Assembly (NCBI GenBank): GCA_009760855.2
Contig: WPIO01000301.1
Location: forward strand, 49,291-113,290
From: Cristatella mucedo
Lineage: Eukaryota; Bryozoa; Phylactolaemata; Cristatellidae
DNA length: 64,000 nt
Reading direction: 5' to 3'
The translations under genes and the position numbers were made by a program. The notes under the pieces are model-generated. The model was given only the letters and a program-made list of their open reading frames with translations, did not search any database and was not told the DNA's origin. Position 1 is the first letter of the stretch. Each line of letters opens with the position of its first letter. Shown here in pieces: positions 1-10,830 of the stretch.

Positions 1-780
1 TAAATTACCGAGTGCAACCAGTGCTCCAGAACTAGGTATAAGAATATGAAAATCAAATCACTTTTTACCCATCTTCACCTAGCCGATGGACGTGAATCGT
101 GTAAGAAAGCTGCACCACGTGGATTTCCTAAGCATCTTGCATCCGTGCTACATAAATGCTTCATATTCTGCAGCGACTGCTTGTGAGGGTAAACGTCAGG
201 AACTTATACAAAGCCTGAATGTAATCTATTTATTTGAATTCCAAAAAATCTCCACCAACAACTGAAACTGTTCCTAACTTGCCAAGTAAGATGATATTGA
301 TGATCGATCCACGTGCTGACTCTAGTCAACTCACTGATCTATTTGATCAGATCCGTAGTTGGTTGACTTAAATACTACGTATATGATTGTTAGAGAGCTG
401 GCCATTAACCTTTATTCAATTAACCAGCACACATTTTAATTCTTTCTGTGCAGAAAAAGTTGACACAATGCATAGCTTTTGCTTTGTTTAAGTCACTTTG
501 TTTTTACCTTAATAGGCTTCGACAGTCATTATTTAGCTTGCCGAACCATTTCAAAGCTAGAAGTCAAACAAGCTGATGCAAAATTCAGTCATCGGCGGGC
601 TTCTGCAGAAAAATCTGTTATTTGTATTTTTAAATGATTTAAACAAAAATACCTCAATATATTGGCCGCAACCATGCATTTTGATAGTAACACCATTGAG
701 GTATATTACTGGGTCATGCGAAATCTAATAATTAGCTTATCCAGTATAATACAATTTCTTATATAAGCTGATTTACTTAC
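1..780. other. Unassigned AT-rich DNA
   Basis: I see no LINE, SINE or convincing exon here. A 10-bp inverted repeat (ATACCTCAAT at 649-658 against ATTGAGGTAT at 695-704) is too small to interpret. If the - strand exon at 781-852 is real, this stretch is intron lying 3' of it. Confidence 0.4.
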
Positions 781-852
781 TTATATTCATTTTGGTCACA
801 GCTGATCCAAGATCCCCGTAGGCAGATTTGAATAAAAGTTGCGAAGATTGGC
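781..852 (-). CDS. Putative 72-nt internal exon, phase 1-1 (gene G1)
   Basis: On the - strand a good acceptor (pyrimidine-rich, ending CGCTTTTAG) precedes 72 nt that end at a consensus donor (GTAAGT). With one base carried from the previous exon, the frame is open and reads 23 complete codons (including SAYGDLGSAVTKMN), then one base. Length and phase match the exons at 4351, 15558 and 20090, so I place it in the same - strand gene. I do not recognise the protein. The gene would continue beyond the left edge. The splice sites are seen directly; membership of one transcript is inference. Confidence 0.5.
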
Positions 853-1610
853 CTAAAAGCGAGATATATAATTATCGAGAGGCACTATTATCCGGTCAAT
901 CTAAAAGTGTAATTGTGTTAGCTTGCCAATCTTTGTCCTGTTTAAAAGGATCTTACATATACGTAAAGATTTGAAAGTGCTTAAAATTACATCTAGCGAG
1001 TCCACTAATGTGAAAGGCCTAACTGTTTGTTTTACTGGCTTGTGAGGCATTTAAAAATTAAACTTCACCTTGGTTTGGTGGCAAAGCCTGAATTGAATTG
1101 CAGTGAGATATAAAAAAGTCGTGCTACACAGTATCCCATCCAGCTCGGGTATCGTGCCTCGTTGAGTATTCTTTTACGTAGTAATCTGTTAGCAAACTAT
1201 AAATCCTGCTTGACACTATGCGGCCGAATAAAATTGAAACCTCACCACAAGCCTTTTCCACGGTTTAACAAACAAGGTAGTCATTGACTTTAAAAGGCTT
1301 GTCAAGAGTTCAAGATGCTTTCACAAAAATGTGTTCCTTAGACTTCTATAGAACTATCCAACATTTCATGTACAAAAACTCCTCAAGTGAATAGTTAACT
1401 CCAATCGTATAGCTTACACCTCGTTTCATTATAGGTCTGCTTAATATGTTAGGCACACTTTAAAAGGATAAAATGTCAAAAATATTTCAAACAGGTTCAA
1501 GATACAGCTTTCAATTGTAACTTCTCTTTTTCATGAAACTAATCCATCTTATACTGCAAGGATAAAGGGAATGTCAATTCCCTAATCATGCTAGATTAAT
1601 CTGCAGCCAT
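853..1610. other. Unassigned AT-rich DNA
   Basis: I see no repeat family or exon here. If gene G1 is real, this belongs to the intron between the exons at 4351 and 781. Confidence 0.4.
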
Positions 1611-2480
1611 GAAAATCGTTTATCACAATGTCCTTGACAAATTGAGAACAATCAATCTGGCAAAAAATGTAGTGGCTTGGTTTGCATCTTATTTGCGGCC
1701 GATCGGGTTCAATCTATGTCGTGGAAGTCAGTTCTTATCAACCTGACTAGTCACCCGTGAAGTCTCTCATGGGTCGATCCTCAGTCTCTTGGTGAGTAGG
1801 ATTTCACAGTTATGGTAAGGAAATGCAGCTGTATCTATCATTTAAGAAGTTTAAATCCACTAGAGCAACCCAAGAACTGAATGCTTGCCATGCCGCTATT
1901 CGATCATGGATGTCAGAAGAATTCTTTTAAACTAAGCAAAGATGAAAATGACCTGATGCCATCAGGATCCATTTCACAGAGAGCATCGCTTTTAAAATGT
2001 GATGCTGTCGTGGGAGCACCATCATCTGCTTGGAATTCAAGTTTCCTCTTCGATAAAAGCTTACAATCTAAAATTCTAAAGGTAGCCATCACGTCCAATC
2101 TCTATATAGCATCATGTATGACGATGTTCCATTCCTCCTAAAGATCGTTGGAGACACAAGCTTAAGCTATGTAGGTCTTAAACTAGATTGCTTTCACGAT
2201 TCTTACACGACGAAAACCGCACTCCTGCTATCGACTACGGCACACCCTTTCTAGCTGACCACAACTGCTACTTTCATGTTACTCACTACGTTAACTGCTC
2301 TCCTGATTCTGCTAATTTTTACACTGCATATTTGTTGACTAAGATGAAGTCTGTTGGCTACTCAATGTATATGGAGATCCGCTTAGGCTATGAGTGCACT
2401 ATACAAAACTTCCATGCGTGACACCAATATGGCCTTTGTACTCTGTGGAGATACAGACGGAGATAGAGTGTGTTACTAGA
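1611..2480 (+). mobile_element. Family B LINE copy, internally deleted
   Basis: This is a decayed reverse-transcriptase segment. The reading HNVLDKLRTINL...VVAWFASYL is followed by degraded PHGSILSLL and QLYLSFKK motifs (upstream of and at the palm) and by SWMSEEFFKLSKDE. Near 2126 it jumps to the C-terminal part (PFLRLK.VGD), so roughly 0.5 kb of connection/thumb sequence present in other copies is missing. The last 234 nt (2188-2421) encode the family's C-terminal extension up to a TGA, followed by a UTR with GATACAGACGGAGATA. Many stops and frameshifts show it is dead. Confidence 0.75.
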
Positions 2481-3297
2481 CTGTAAACTAAAGTAATTTA
2501 TCCATTATTTCCAAGAGGCTTCATGGGCTCAATCTTTATAATTGATTCTACTGATATTGTTGGTCTCTACATCCTAGATTTCAAGTGGTTTGCATTCACT
2601 TTGGAAACTTTGGTTCTTTAAATCCCTTGTTGATCGGGTTCACGTGACAACAAATTACAACGGTTGGCAGCTGTCAATTCCTACCTAGGTATTCCTTGCT
2701 CTTTTCCCAGATAAATTTGATCTTATTTCTGCTTTGCATGCGTCGGATGATTTCAAAATCAGCTTGATTAACTATACAACAACACAAGCACCAAATTTTG
2801 TGAGTGACTTAATCAGTTTCTTTGGTTTATTTTGTATCGTTTCCTTAGAATATTTGTATGACCCCATTAAAATTAAAAGTTGCAGATTCAACCATATGTT
2901 TTCATGCCGCTGTACCTCCAGAAGCCTATAGCTAAATTCTGCTTACATGACCAATGAGTATATATGTCTGGAGCACAAAAGAAAACTGGCAAAGGCGCTG
3001 ACCCGGCCCACTTCTTGCAGTATTCGACACAAGCAGCAATTACAGTACAGCAGTGGCTTCTGCCATCCGGTAGCAGGCTGCTCCTAGTAAAAACGTGGTA
3101 GTGCCAATACAGGAGGGACTCAGCAACCGTTGTCGTAATTAGATCTGGTCATGCTCCTGTAGGGAGGCCAGCTATGCCTTCCCCCCCCCGTCTTCGCTCT
3201 TGTCACCTGCCGTCTTCCTACGTTGCATCCAGCTATTCTCTCAGTTGGGGCCTAAGCAATCCTAACTAATTAAATTGCCTCATTTTTGAATAGCTAC
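2481..3297. other. Unassigned DNA, GC-richer from about 2990
   Basis: A strong + strand acceptor-like site (a run of pyrimidines ending CCCAG at about 2719-2721) precedes about 80 open nt, but no clear coding partner was found. Base composition rises noticeably after 2990. A C9 run sits near 3181. No gene is assigned. Confidence 0.35.
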
Positions 3298-3427
3298 GGG
3301 AGAGCCTTTATGGCTCCAGCACCGCTCGCAGTGGCGATAAAGGATAACCCACTGCAAGAATCGAACCCACGACCTCGGAACCTAGGTCGTGAAAGCAACA
3401 GCCTTACCCTGTGCGCCATCACGGCTA
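3298..3427 (-). mobile_element. tRNA-derived SINE copy
   Basis: On the - strand the copy reads GCCGTGATGGCGCA..GGGTAAGG (Pol III A-box region), then a hairpin-forming CACGACCTAGG..CCGAGGTCGTG, then a perfect B box GGTTCGATTC, then the family body (TTATCGCCACTGCGAGCGGTG). It matches copies near 24.5 and 37.2 kb. It is truncated at its 3' side and lacks the AGAGGCTG...TTTATT end seen in those copies. Confidence 0.8.
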
Positions 3428-4350
3428 CCTTCTCTGAGGATCTCAGGCCGACAAAGGCTGTGATACACCAGGCCTGCTGTTTGTTGGCTGGTGGATGTTT
3501 GTGGGCTTGAAGGTTCACGACTGCGATTGCCTAGACATGGTACTGATGGGAATTGCCATGACTCGGTCTTGCCTCAGAACGCCTACCATCAGCTCATATG
3601 GGCAAGGTCGTTAAAATGGCTTGCCCATGGTTGAGCAAACTGTTCTCTGTTTGCTGCAGGCTATCAGTGCAAAACGTAGCCTGGTTCAAAACCCCTGATC
3701 ACCATTCTTTTGACCTAATGACCCTGCAGTTTTCCGGCAGGTTCTTCCACTGTTCTGGCCGGTGGTATAGCTCTTAAGTTAGACCTGATGCTAAGCAAAT
3801 TCACCAAAATAATCATTTTCATTTGGGATGTCGTCGTTAGACAGCCAGCAATATGAGGTGATTGACGACGCCGAACAATACCGTAAAATATGAAGCCATT
3901 GCCCTGTAAGTCCTGAGTTTTAATTATTGGTCGGTAAATGTAGGACCCCTTTTAACCAGAGCTCTTGGCACCTGGTTGCATGAAAAATGGTGACTGGCCT
4001 GGTAGAGCTGGACATACGATGTGTGAGGTTGGGTGCAGGATTGCAGTGACTTTTAACTCGCAATAGCCGCTAGCAGCTCGAAAGCCATCCGGTCACTGGC
4101 ACCAGCATTGGCAGACATCGCACTCGACTGAGGTTGGGCAGGGTAATGCTTGATAACGAGCACATGCCTCACTTTTCAGTTAAACAGCTGTATTCATGGA
4201 ATTTGCTTTAGCTGAATTTTAAGCGGCTGCTTTGCAATTGCCCCACAGGAGAAAACAAACAATTGGCCAAAAGCCAAAAATTCATGAATGAAACTTGGAA
4301 ATCAATATCTGCTTACGAATAAACCTTATCCACACTGCTTTAACTCTTAC
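3428..4350. other. GC-richer unassigned patch
   Basis: This patch is close to 50% GC in an AT-rich window. It contains a B-box-like GGTTCAAAACC near 3680, suggesting another tRNA-derived relic, and a short + strand ORF of 21 codons starting near 3833. Neither is enough for a call. I infer old SINE-type repeat sequence. Confidence 0.35.
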
Positions 4351-4422
4351 CTTGATTATGGTCACGAGCAATCTCCGAGGATTCCCGATGCCATTTTTCC
4401 AAAGTCATCAAGTCGATGATAG
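4351..4422 (-). CDS. Putative 72-nt internal exon, phase 1-1 (gene G1)
   Basis: The - strand acceptor is excellent (uninterrupted T/A-rich tract ending TTTTTATTTTTAG) and the donor is consensus (CAAG|GTAAGAG). Only one of three frames is open. It reads 23 full codons (including LMTLEKWHRESSEIARDHNQ) with 2 nt before and 1 nt after, i.e. phase 1-1. A preceding exon ending in G, as at 7665-7737, would give GCT (Ala) across the junction. The predicted peptide is helical and charged. I recognise no family. Confidence 0.6.
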
Positions 4423-4679
4423 CTAAAAATAAAAATATTTGGCATAATTGATAGCAGCAGACATATAGTGAAGCCTAAAATTGAAAGGCGTAAAGCAATA
4501 CGTGTTTTTGCATTCCATATAAATTACCGCTCATTGAAAAGGAGAAATGGCTTAATCCAAGCCTAATAATCTTACGGGTAGCTACTTATTTAGTTCAGCC
4601 TGCAGGAAAATACCAATGTGATTGAATCATAATTTTCCCATACTTGCTTATTGGAAAGGACAATTTCATCTCACAAAAA

Positions 4680-4792
4680 TAATATATATATATATATATA
4701 TAATATATATATAACATTATATATATATATATATATATAGTATATATTATTATATATATATATATAGTATATACGTATATATATATTATAAT
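4680..4792. repeat. (TA)n microsatellite
   Basis: About 110 bp of interrupted TA dinucleotides (with TATTA, CATTA and TAGTA interruptions) lie just upstream of a family B LINE copy. Confidence 0.95.
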
Positions 4793-4854
4793 TAGAAATA
4801 ATCTTTCATTGACAGTGTATCCCGACTATCCGTAGCAATCCTTATTCAAATGCA

Positions 4855-5795
4855 AGTTGGATTCCTAAACTCATTAGCTAATGAATTCTCGATGTTAAAT
4901 GATGATAAAACTGAACTGCTGCTCATAGGACACCCTAAGCGTGTGGCTGGACTAAAGGCTTTGCTCTTCTAATAGGCGATGCTGTTTTGTTACCCTCAAC
5001 TCGTCCTCCAAAATTTAGGGGTCGTTTAAGACTGCTTCTAAAGCTAGCCATCGCATCCGATGCCTATCCAAGATTAGGTGCTTGGGGTCCTGTCTTTCAC
5101 AGTGGCTTGTAAAAAAATTACCTAGCTCCTTAATTCTGTCTTGGCTGGACTATTAGAATTCTCTTTTGGCTGGGCTACGAAGGAAAGCAACTAGGCCTCT
5201 GCAGCTGACTCTGAATATGGCTGCAAGGCTAGTGTTCAAGTCACAGAGGTTTTAGCTCGTGTCTCCTTTGCTAAAAGAGCTCAGATTGATGCCGATTGAG
5301 CAACCGCGCTACAGAGCAAAGTTCTTACGCTGTCCCACAAGGCCCGTCATGGCTTAGCTCCTTTGTACCTAGCTGAACTGCTGCACCGGTTTTCAGCCTC
5401 TTCACGCCCCCAGGGTCCTGTACGGACAATCAATTATCTGTTCCATTCCTCCGCCTAAAGGCCGTTGGGGACATAAGCTTTAGCTCTGCAGGTTCTAGGC
5501 TGTAGAACTCGCATCCATAAGTCTTAGGCAAAGAGAACTACTCTCAAGCTGCCGACTAAGGCTCATCCTTTTCAGCGGTCCAGAGCTGCTACTTCCATGC
5601 TACCCAGTACCTCAAATGCTCCTCAGACTACTACTATGCTTCCCACTTTATCTTTGTTGCGTGAGATTAAGTGTGTTGGCTACCGAATGCGTACCGAAAG
5701 CCGCTTAGGGCTGTGAGGGTGCTATTCAAAACTCGCCTGCGTAACACCCACATGGTTTTTGTGACTTTGTGGAGTTACAGACGGCGATAAATATG
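4855..5795 (+). mobile_element. Family B LINE copy, 5'-truncated
   Basis: The copy begins at the segment encoding LNDDKTELLLIGHPKRVAGL. It runs through the thumb region (RLVFKSQRF, LAPLYLAELL-like pieces), the PFLRLKAVGD motif and the C-terminal extension (ATQYLKCS, KSVGYRMRTESRL) to a TAA followed by CACCCACATGG, and ends near TTACAGACGGCGATA. Several frameshifts and stops mean it is inactive. It retains most of the family's 3' half and is useful for a consensus. Confidence 0.8.
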
Positions 5796-6509
5796 CGGTC
5801 AGGGCTCAGGAAGAAAACAATGACAACGTTCGTAAACATGGAAAGTACATGACGAGCCTAAATGCTACTTACGATATTTTGAGATTTAAATTAGGATTAT
5901 TTGCTCGCAAGCCTTTGTAATTGTGTATTCACTTCTTTCACATTGAAAATTTACTAGGAAGTAAGTATGCTTTTTTTTTTGGAGAAATAATTAATAACCC
6001 TCTAAACGGTCGGCTTAGCTATGTCCGCTAGTACGACGGTCAACCGTAGACTTTACTCAGACTGAGCAGTGATTTTGGAACTACGAACATTCCCTCCCGA
6101 GACCTTTCTCCACGGACATTTCCCCCTGAGGTTGAACATTCCCCCCCCTTTGAATTTGGGAACTTCCTCCCCTCCAGAATGGAAATGCCATGACATAAAC
6201 TGTCTTGCGTGCATATCTTGTAAAAATGTCATTAGTATGTAGTATAATAATGCATTCCTACATTATGGTCATTAGAAATGCCGTAGCTCCAGTCGTGCTT
6301 TTCGGGCAGACCACCAAGTCTGTATGTATTTATGTGCATCAAGTGCATAGTCAAAGCTTTTTTTAGGAGCCGACGCTCTTTAGCATTTATAACCACAAGC
6401 GTGTTGCAGTATCATATATATACGCCGCCACCCATGCCAACGCCGATCTGGCCATGCTAGCCATACGGCATCCGTCGGTCGTGCTATCGAATTGCAACTT
6501 ATACTGCGT
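5796..6509. other. Unassigned DNA with clustered C-runs
   Basis: Between about 6086 and 6178 the + strand has repeated blocks of the type ACATTCCC and ACATTTCCCCC with C-runs of 3 to 9. The - strand therefore has at least four G-tracts within 90 bp and could form a G-quadruplex. No gene or known repeat is visible. Confidence 0.4.
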
Positions 6510-7285
6510 TGATTNTTTTATGCATCGCTTCATAGCGAGGAAGTGCATGTAGGTAAGAAGGGATGTGACATGGCAACTGCATAGCTCACGACAGGCAAGC
6601 CTAGCTGATGAATTTTGCACTAACTGTACTAGCCTGATAGTACAAGCCTGTAGACGAGCAAAAGATGAGTTACCACAGTCAAGACGGGATGTCACAAATA
6701 AACGGATCAACTGAGATACCGCATCCCTGTTGTTATCTCAAATTTTTGCAATGTTGTAAGAGCTAATTACTTGACTGTGGAGCTTATGTGGTCGCCCAGT
6801 AAAAATTCACTTCGGAACATGACACCAAGATTTTGTGCCAATTTAACAGAAGATATGCTGGCAAATCCGTTTTTAGACTTTAGCCTTTTCAATTTCTAAA
6901 TCACATCAGGTTGCCCAAAAACTAATACACATCAATACTTTGTAGTCTCACACTGAGACCAGATCTGAGCCATTGTGGTACAGTGCCAGTAATTCCCGGC
7001 GAGATGAGAAGCAGTGAAGAAGGTCTTGACGATCGGTTGCATCAAAACCTGCTGAAATATTGAGCGAAGCAAGCAGAGAAAATCTATTTAGATCTGCATT
7101 TCTAAGTAGGTCATTACGCAAATCTAGCGATGCCGAATGTTTTGAGTGATTAGCTATAAATCCAGACTGGAACTTACGTGCAGTTTTTGAAATTTTTTAA
7201 AAGATGAGTTCAGCTTGTCTCCCGAGACTGGTTCCGGAGTCTTTGATAGTAGTGGGAGAAGGTAGACTGGGCGGAGGTTGCTAAA
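6510..7285 (-). mobile_element. Family A LINE copy, internally deleted
   Basis: On the - strand it opens with NLRPVYLLPLLSK (RT motif 2-like), continues with TESA-type and LVLLDLSAAFD-region relics, then jumps near 6935 from LSG..L directly to the K-P-S-V-I-Q region, losing the FYADD segment. It continues through LVQNSSARLAC. Position 6515 is an N (assembly ambiguity) in a frame otherwise readable as the QRIDFKV region. It is dead. Confidence 0.75.
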
Positions 7286-7664
7286 TTTCTTTCATTTATT
7301 GTCGCTTTACCGAGTATTGACACGACTTCAACCTTGTATATAAAAGGTACTGAGACACACGACCTGAGGCTAATGATATATTTAAGATGCTAACTATGCA
7401 TTTCATCAGCTGATTCACACATCATAGATGGTAGACAGTGGGGAAAAGGATTATGAGTATTAGTAGTCTTCTTCTTCGATTGGGAAGTAAACTCTAGGAC
7501 GCGATTACTATTCATCTCGATCCGCTAGCACTCCTAGTTACAGGTCTTTAACGTGAGTATCAGGTACAGAGGCAGCCAGCCTAGCTTAGAGAGATCAACT
7601 AAACCATAACAGTAGCAATGACCAGCTTCATGACCCTAGTTCATGCTTAGGAAAGGCGACTTAC
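7286..7664. other. Unassigned intronic-looking DNA
   Basis: No repeat family or exon was recognised here. It lies between a LINE relic and a - strand exon. Confidence 0.4.
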
Positions 7665-7737
7665 CTAACCGAAGGTCCGATAATTGATCCAGATACTGAT
7701 CATACAAACTGATGATGATTTTCATCTCGCATGTAAT
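7665..7737 (-). CDS. Putative internal exon, phase 0-1 (gene G1)
   Basis: The acceptor is excellent on the - strand (TTTCTTTCTGCTATATTTTAG) and the donor is consensus (TTAG|GTAAGTCG). Of three frames only phase 0 is open, giving 24 codons (MKIIISLYDQYLDQLSDLRL within it) plus one G. Joined to the exon at 4351-4422 the frame continues without a stop. An internal ATG could make it a first exon, but the strong acceptor argues against that. No protein family is recognised. Confidence 0.55.
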
Positions 7738-8123
7738 CTAAAATATAGCAGAAAGAAATCACAAATACAAAGAATAAATGCAATTGGCTAAGTGAGTGAA
7801 AAACTCAAACGACTGAGAAAAGTCAGCTTTATAAGGTAAGTATAGTTTCTTCAGTGAAATTTTAACTCTTTAATGAACTCTGGATCATTGCAGACTTGTG
7901 ATTTTGTTTATATAGCTGTGATCAATACTTATGCTATGCAATCCTTATATTTACAGGCTAATAGTAAAATGGTAGCCATGCAGCCTCTTTGGAAACATTT
8001 AGTAAGATGCAAATAAGCTTCCCAGGAAACAACTTGAAAATTGCAATTGAACATTCGTGGGGTATAGCTCTCATCAATTGAATTATAGTTAGGGTTAAAT
8101 TTAATTTAGGATTCCTCAATTTG
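7738..8123. other. Unassigned DNA
   Basis: No repeat or exon is recognised apart from a consensus-looking + strand donor (AAG|GTAAGTATAG) near 7837 that has no convincing acceptor upstream. Confidence 0.35.
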
Positions 8124-8217
8124 TCATAAATGAACCTCTTGATGTTATCAGCAAAATTAAACTTTAGTTTTATCATAGTCCAGGTAAGGTATCTCTGGCA
8201 TATATCCGGCTATAACT
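8124..8217 (+). repeat. 94-bp direct repeat, copy 1
   Basis: This stretch reappears at 10447-10540 with only two substitutions (one A/G, one G/C). It starts TCATAAATGAACCTC and ends CCGGCTATAACT. It lacks TG...CA ends, a tRNA box and a LINE tail, so its class is unknown. The pair flanks a SINE and a family A LINE. Confidence 0.9.
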
Positions 8218-8433
8218 CAGCATGGCCATTACGACTAATTTGTCAAACTGTGGAGCTTTTAATAGCTAAATGGGACTAATATAAATGACAGTTAAGCAAT
8301 GAGATAGTTTAGAAGTAATATTCAGGATCCCAGGCAAAAATGTATAGTAGTGGGCTAGGATTAAGCTGCTCAAGAAATTACAAAGTGATATCTTCAGCCA
8401 ACGTTCATGAATGTGAAAGCTTCTTGTTAAGAA

Positions 8434-8545
8434 TGATGGCTCACAGGCAAGGTGGTCGCTTTTCACGACCTCAACCCCAATGTCTCAGGTCCGAACCTTC
8501 GGGTGGGCGACTCTTTATCAGTGGTGAAAGTAGCTGTGGTAGAGG
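8434..8545 (+). mobile_element. tRNA-derived SINE copy
   Basis: The A-box region ATGGCTCACAGGCAAGGTGG, the CACGACC segment and a B-box relic GGTCCGAACC are followed by the family body (GGGCGACTCTTTATCAGTGG). It is more diverged than the copies at 3.3, 24.5 and 37.2 kb. Confidence 0.7.
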
Positions 8546-8719
8546 TTGAGGCTGTGCAGTCGCTACACAAATGAGGGTGTCGAATCAGCAAGTCGTTTTA
8601 CTCGTTCTGTCAGTATTATAACGAAGAAAGAGAAAAGGAGGTTACCTCCCATTCTTCGTCTTATGGTACGAGGATGTTAAACATGGTCCAGTAGCTCTGA
8701 TTTGCTATCTGAGCTATCT

Positions 8720-8778
8720 CCCACTGAGATGTGACCTGAACCACTGCTCTGCAGTGGTTCAGGTCACATCTCAGTGGG
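8720..8778. repeat. Perfect 28-bp inverted repeat at a LINE 5' junction
   Basis: Bases 8720-8747 are the exact reverse complement of 8751-8778, with a 3-nt spacer TCT. The right arm is the first LINE-derived sequence of the copy that starts here (coding for LQWFRS.LSG). The left arm is therefore an inverted duplication of the LINE's own 5' end. It would fold into a stable hairpin. Confidence 0.95.
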
Positions 8779-10019
8779 GGACTCCAGAGTATTGACGTGA
8801 ATGGACAGAGATCATCTGAAGTACCTCTGAAACATGGAGAACCTCAGGGCTCCGTGCTAGGTCCGGTTCTTTTCACGGTTTATACTCTCCCTCTTGCTGA
8901 TGTGATTGCCGAGCACAATCTAGGCTTTCACTTCTATGCAGATGACACCTTTGCTTTGATCCCTCCCAGCCTTCGAGCACCTCAAATTCTCTCAACTCAC
9001 TAGCTGCATGCATTGATGACATCAGCACATGGATGGCAGCAAATTTTCTAAAACTTAACGATGATAAAACTAACTTACTTGTTATGGAAAAACCCAGTGT
9101 GATCCAGAGATTGGAAAGGCTGACTCTCAAAATTGGCTCTGCCAGCATATCTCCTGTCAAATCAGCTCAGAATCTAGGTGTCATATTCCAAAGCGACCTC
9201 TCGTTAGACGACCATATCAGCTCCACAGTCAAATCCACCTATTTTCAGCTTCATAACATTGCTAAAATTCGGGCTTGTTTAGATAAAGATACCACGTCCA
9301 AGTTAGTTCATGCATTCGTGACATCCCGTCTCGACTTCTGCAACTCACTGCTTACTGGCCTACCAGCATGTGCGATCAGGCGATTGCAGTTGGTGCAAAA
9401 CTCTGCAGCTAGGCTCGTCTGTCGTGAGTGTCGCAGTTGCCACATTACTCCACTTCTCGCCAACCTGCACTGGCTACCAGTCAAGCAAAGGATTGACTTC
9501 AAGGTTTTGTCGCTCACTTTTAGGTCCCTTCATTCTATGGCTCCAGCCTATCTGTCAGATATACTACCCCATCAGGCCAAGCATCGTTTCACCCGCTTTT
9601 CGGAATCCAACAGTCTATAAATACCTCATACAAACCTTAAATCCTTTTGAGACCGTGCATTTAGTTCATATGCTCCCAAAGCCTGGAACTCCCTCCCGAC
9701 CTGCGTGAGAACATCTCCTGACCTGACCACATTTAAAAGGAACCTAAAAATGCACCTATGTAGGACAGCATTTAGTGGGCCCTGTGATTCGTCTTTGATG
9801 TGCTTATGCGTGCTGACACTGTGCATACTGCCACTAACCACATTTGCATGCTGACCCTGTGCATGTCACCCCTAAACATATTATTCATCTCGTTTGTTTT
9901 TCAAGCATGATTTTACTTACCATTCAATTGCATTTCACTTTACAGCAAATGTAAAGCGCCAAGAGAGAGATTGAGTTCTCTGAGGGCGCTTTATCAAGTG
10001 AATTATTATTATTATTATT
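8751..10019 (+). mobile_element. Family A LINE copy, 5'-truncated
   Basis: The copy begins within the RT palm (QWFRS..SG), continues VPL.HGEPQGSVLGPVLFTVY and FHFYADD, then suffers a 10-bp deletion immediately after ADD (near 8950) that shifts frame. From 9033 to 9620 the frame is open again (LKLNDDKTNLLVMEKPSVIQ ... SRLDFCNSLLTGLPACAIRR ... HWLPVKQRIDFKVLSL) until TAA replaces a Gly/Gln-type codon. The 3' UTR has the family hairpin at 9953-9992 and (ATT)n to 10019. It is one of the younger copies and is very similar to the 50.5-53.9 kb element. Confidence 0.9.
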
Positions 10020-10446
10020 GTTATCTCGGTGTCAAGCCTTTGCCGGTTTGTGGGTCAGCTCTTGGACTATAGTCATAATGTTCTATCGACATGGAGCCAG
10101 CGAAGCATTTTCAGCAAAGGAGACACATTTCCATGCCTCAGAATTTTTTTAGGTAATCTTGCGTGAGTCGTGCCAGAGTTATTAATCTTCAACACAATCT
10201 TGCCCGAGTTATAAGTTAAAAACTTCAGTCTATTTGTGAATTTTCGAAAGCCCAGCAAAAAGGAGTTTACATAGTCTAGCCATGACGGAAACGTTAAAAA
10301 GGTTGGATTTCTGTGTGCAACTACTAAATAAATACAAAATCGTTAATATGGAATGTGGGTGATGTTTGAATTCTAAATTAGCCTTCTTAAAAAGACTTTT
10401 AGATTGAGGTAGCTGCGAAAGGCCGTGTTTACAATTCCGTGTTTAC
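10020..10446. other. Unassigned DNA
   Basis: No recognised repeat, exon or RNA gene lies between the LINE tail and the second 94-bp repeat. Confidence 0.4.
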
Positions 10447-10540
10447 TCATAAATGAACCTCTTGATGTTATCAGCAAAATTGAACTTTACTTTTATCATA
10501 GTCCAGGTAAGGTATCTCTGGCATATATCCGGCTATAACT
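10447..10540 (+). repeat. 94-bp direct repeat, copy 2
   Basis: This is the second copy of the repeat at 8124-8217, in the same orientation with two mismatches, 2,323 bp away. Flanking bases differ immediately on both sides, so the repeated unit is sharply bounded. Confidence 0.9.
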
Positions 10541-10830
10541 GGGAGTCCGATCGAAGGATGGCAAAAACGAAGTCACATTTGAGAAGTACAAAGTCTTTCA
10601 GTTCAGTTACATACTTTAAGGGCATACTCTGAGTACCAGTTACATTTTATTGCCGTACGGAATGAGGTAATTTGCCGGGATTAAAGATAAGATGTCTTTA
10701 AGGCGAGAAATATGTTTGCCAGTTATTGCATTTGATTTAGAAGGTTTAAAAGACAAGTAAAACTAAATATCACCAACCGGGATGCCATATCCAAGTTTAT
10801 ATCGGGAAATATTGAATTTCCAGTGTTTCC

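Noticed and set aside
2722-2800. + strand exon after a strong pyrimidine tract
   Set aside because: The donor is weak, no partner exon was found and the frame continues in AT-rich sequence without coding character.
3833-3896. 21-codon ORF starting MSSLDSQQYEV
   Set aside because: Too short, and it sits in a GC-richer patch that is probably old SINE sequence.
8124-10540. LTR retrotransposon bounded by the 94-bp repeats
   Set aside because: No TG...CA ends, primer-binding site, polypurine tract or gag/pol sequence lies between the repeats.
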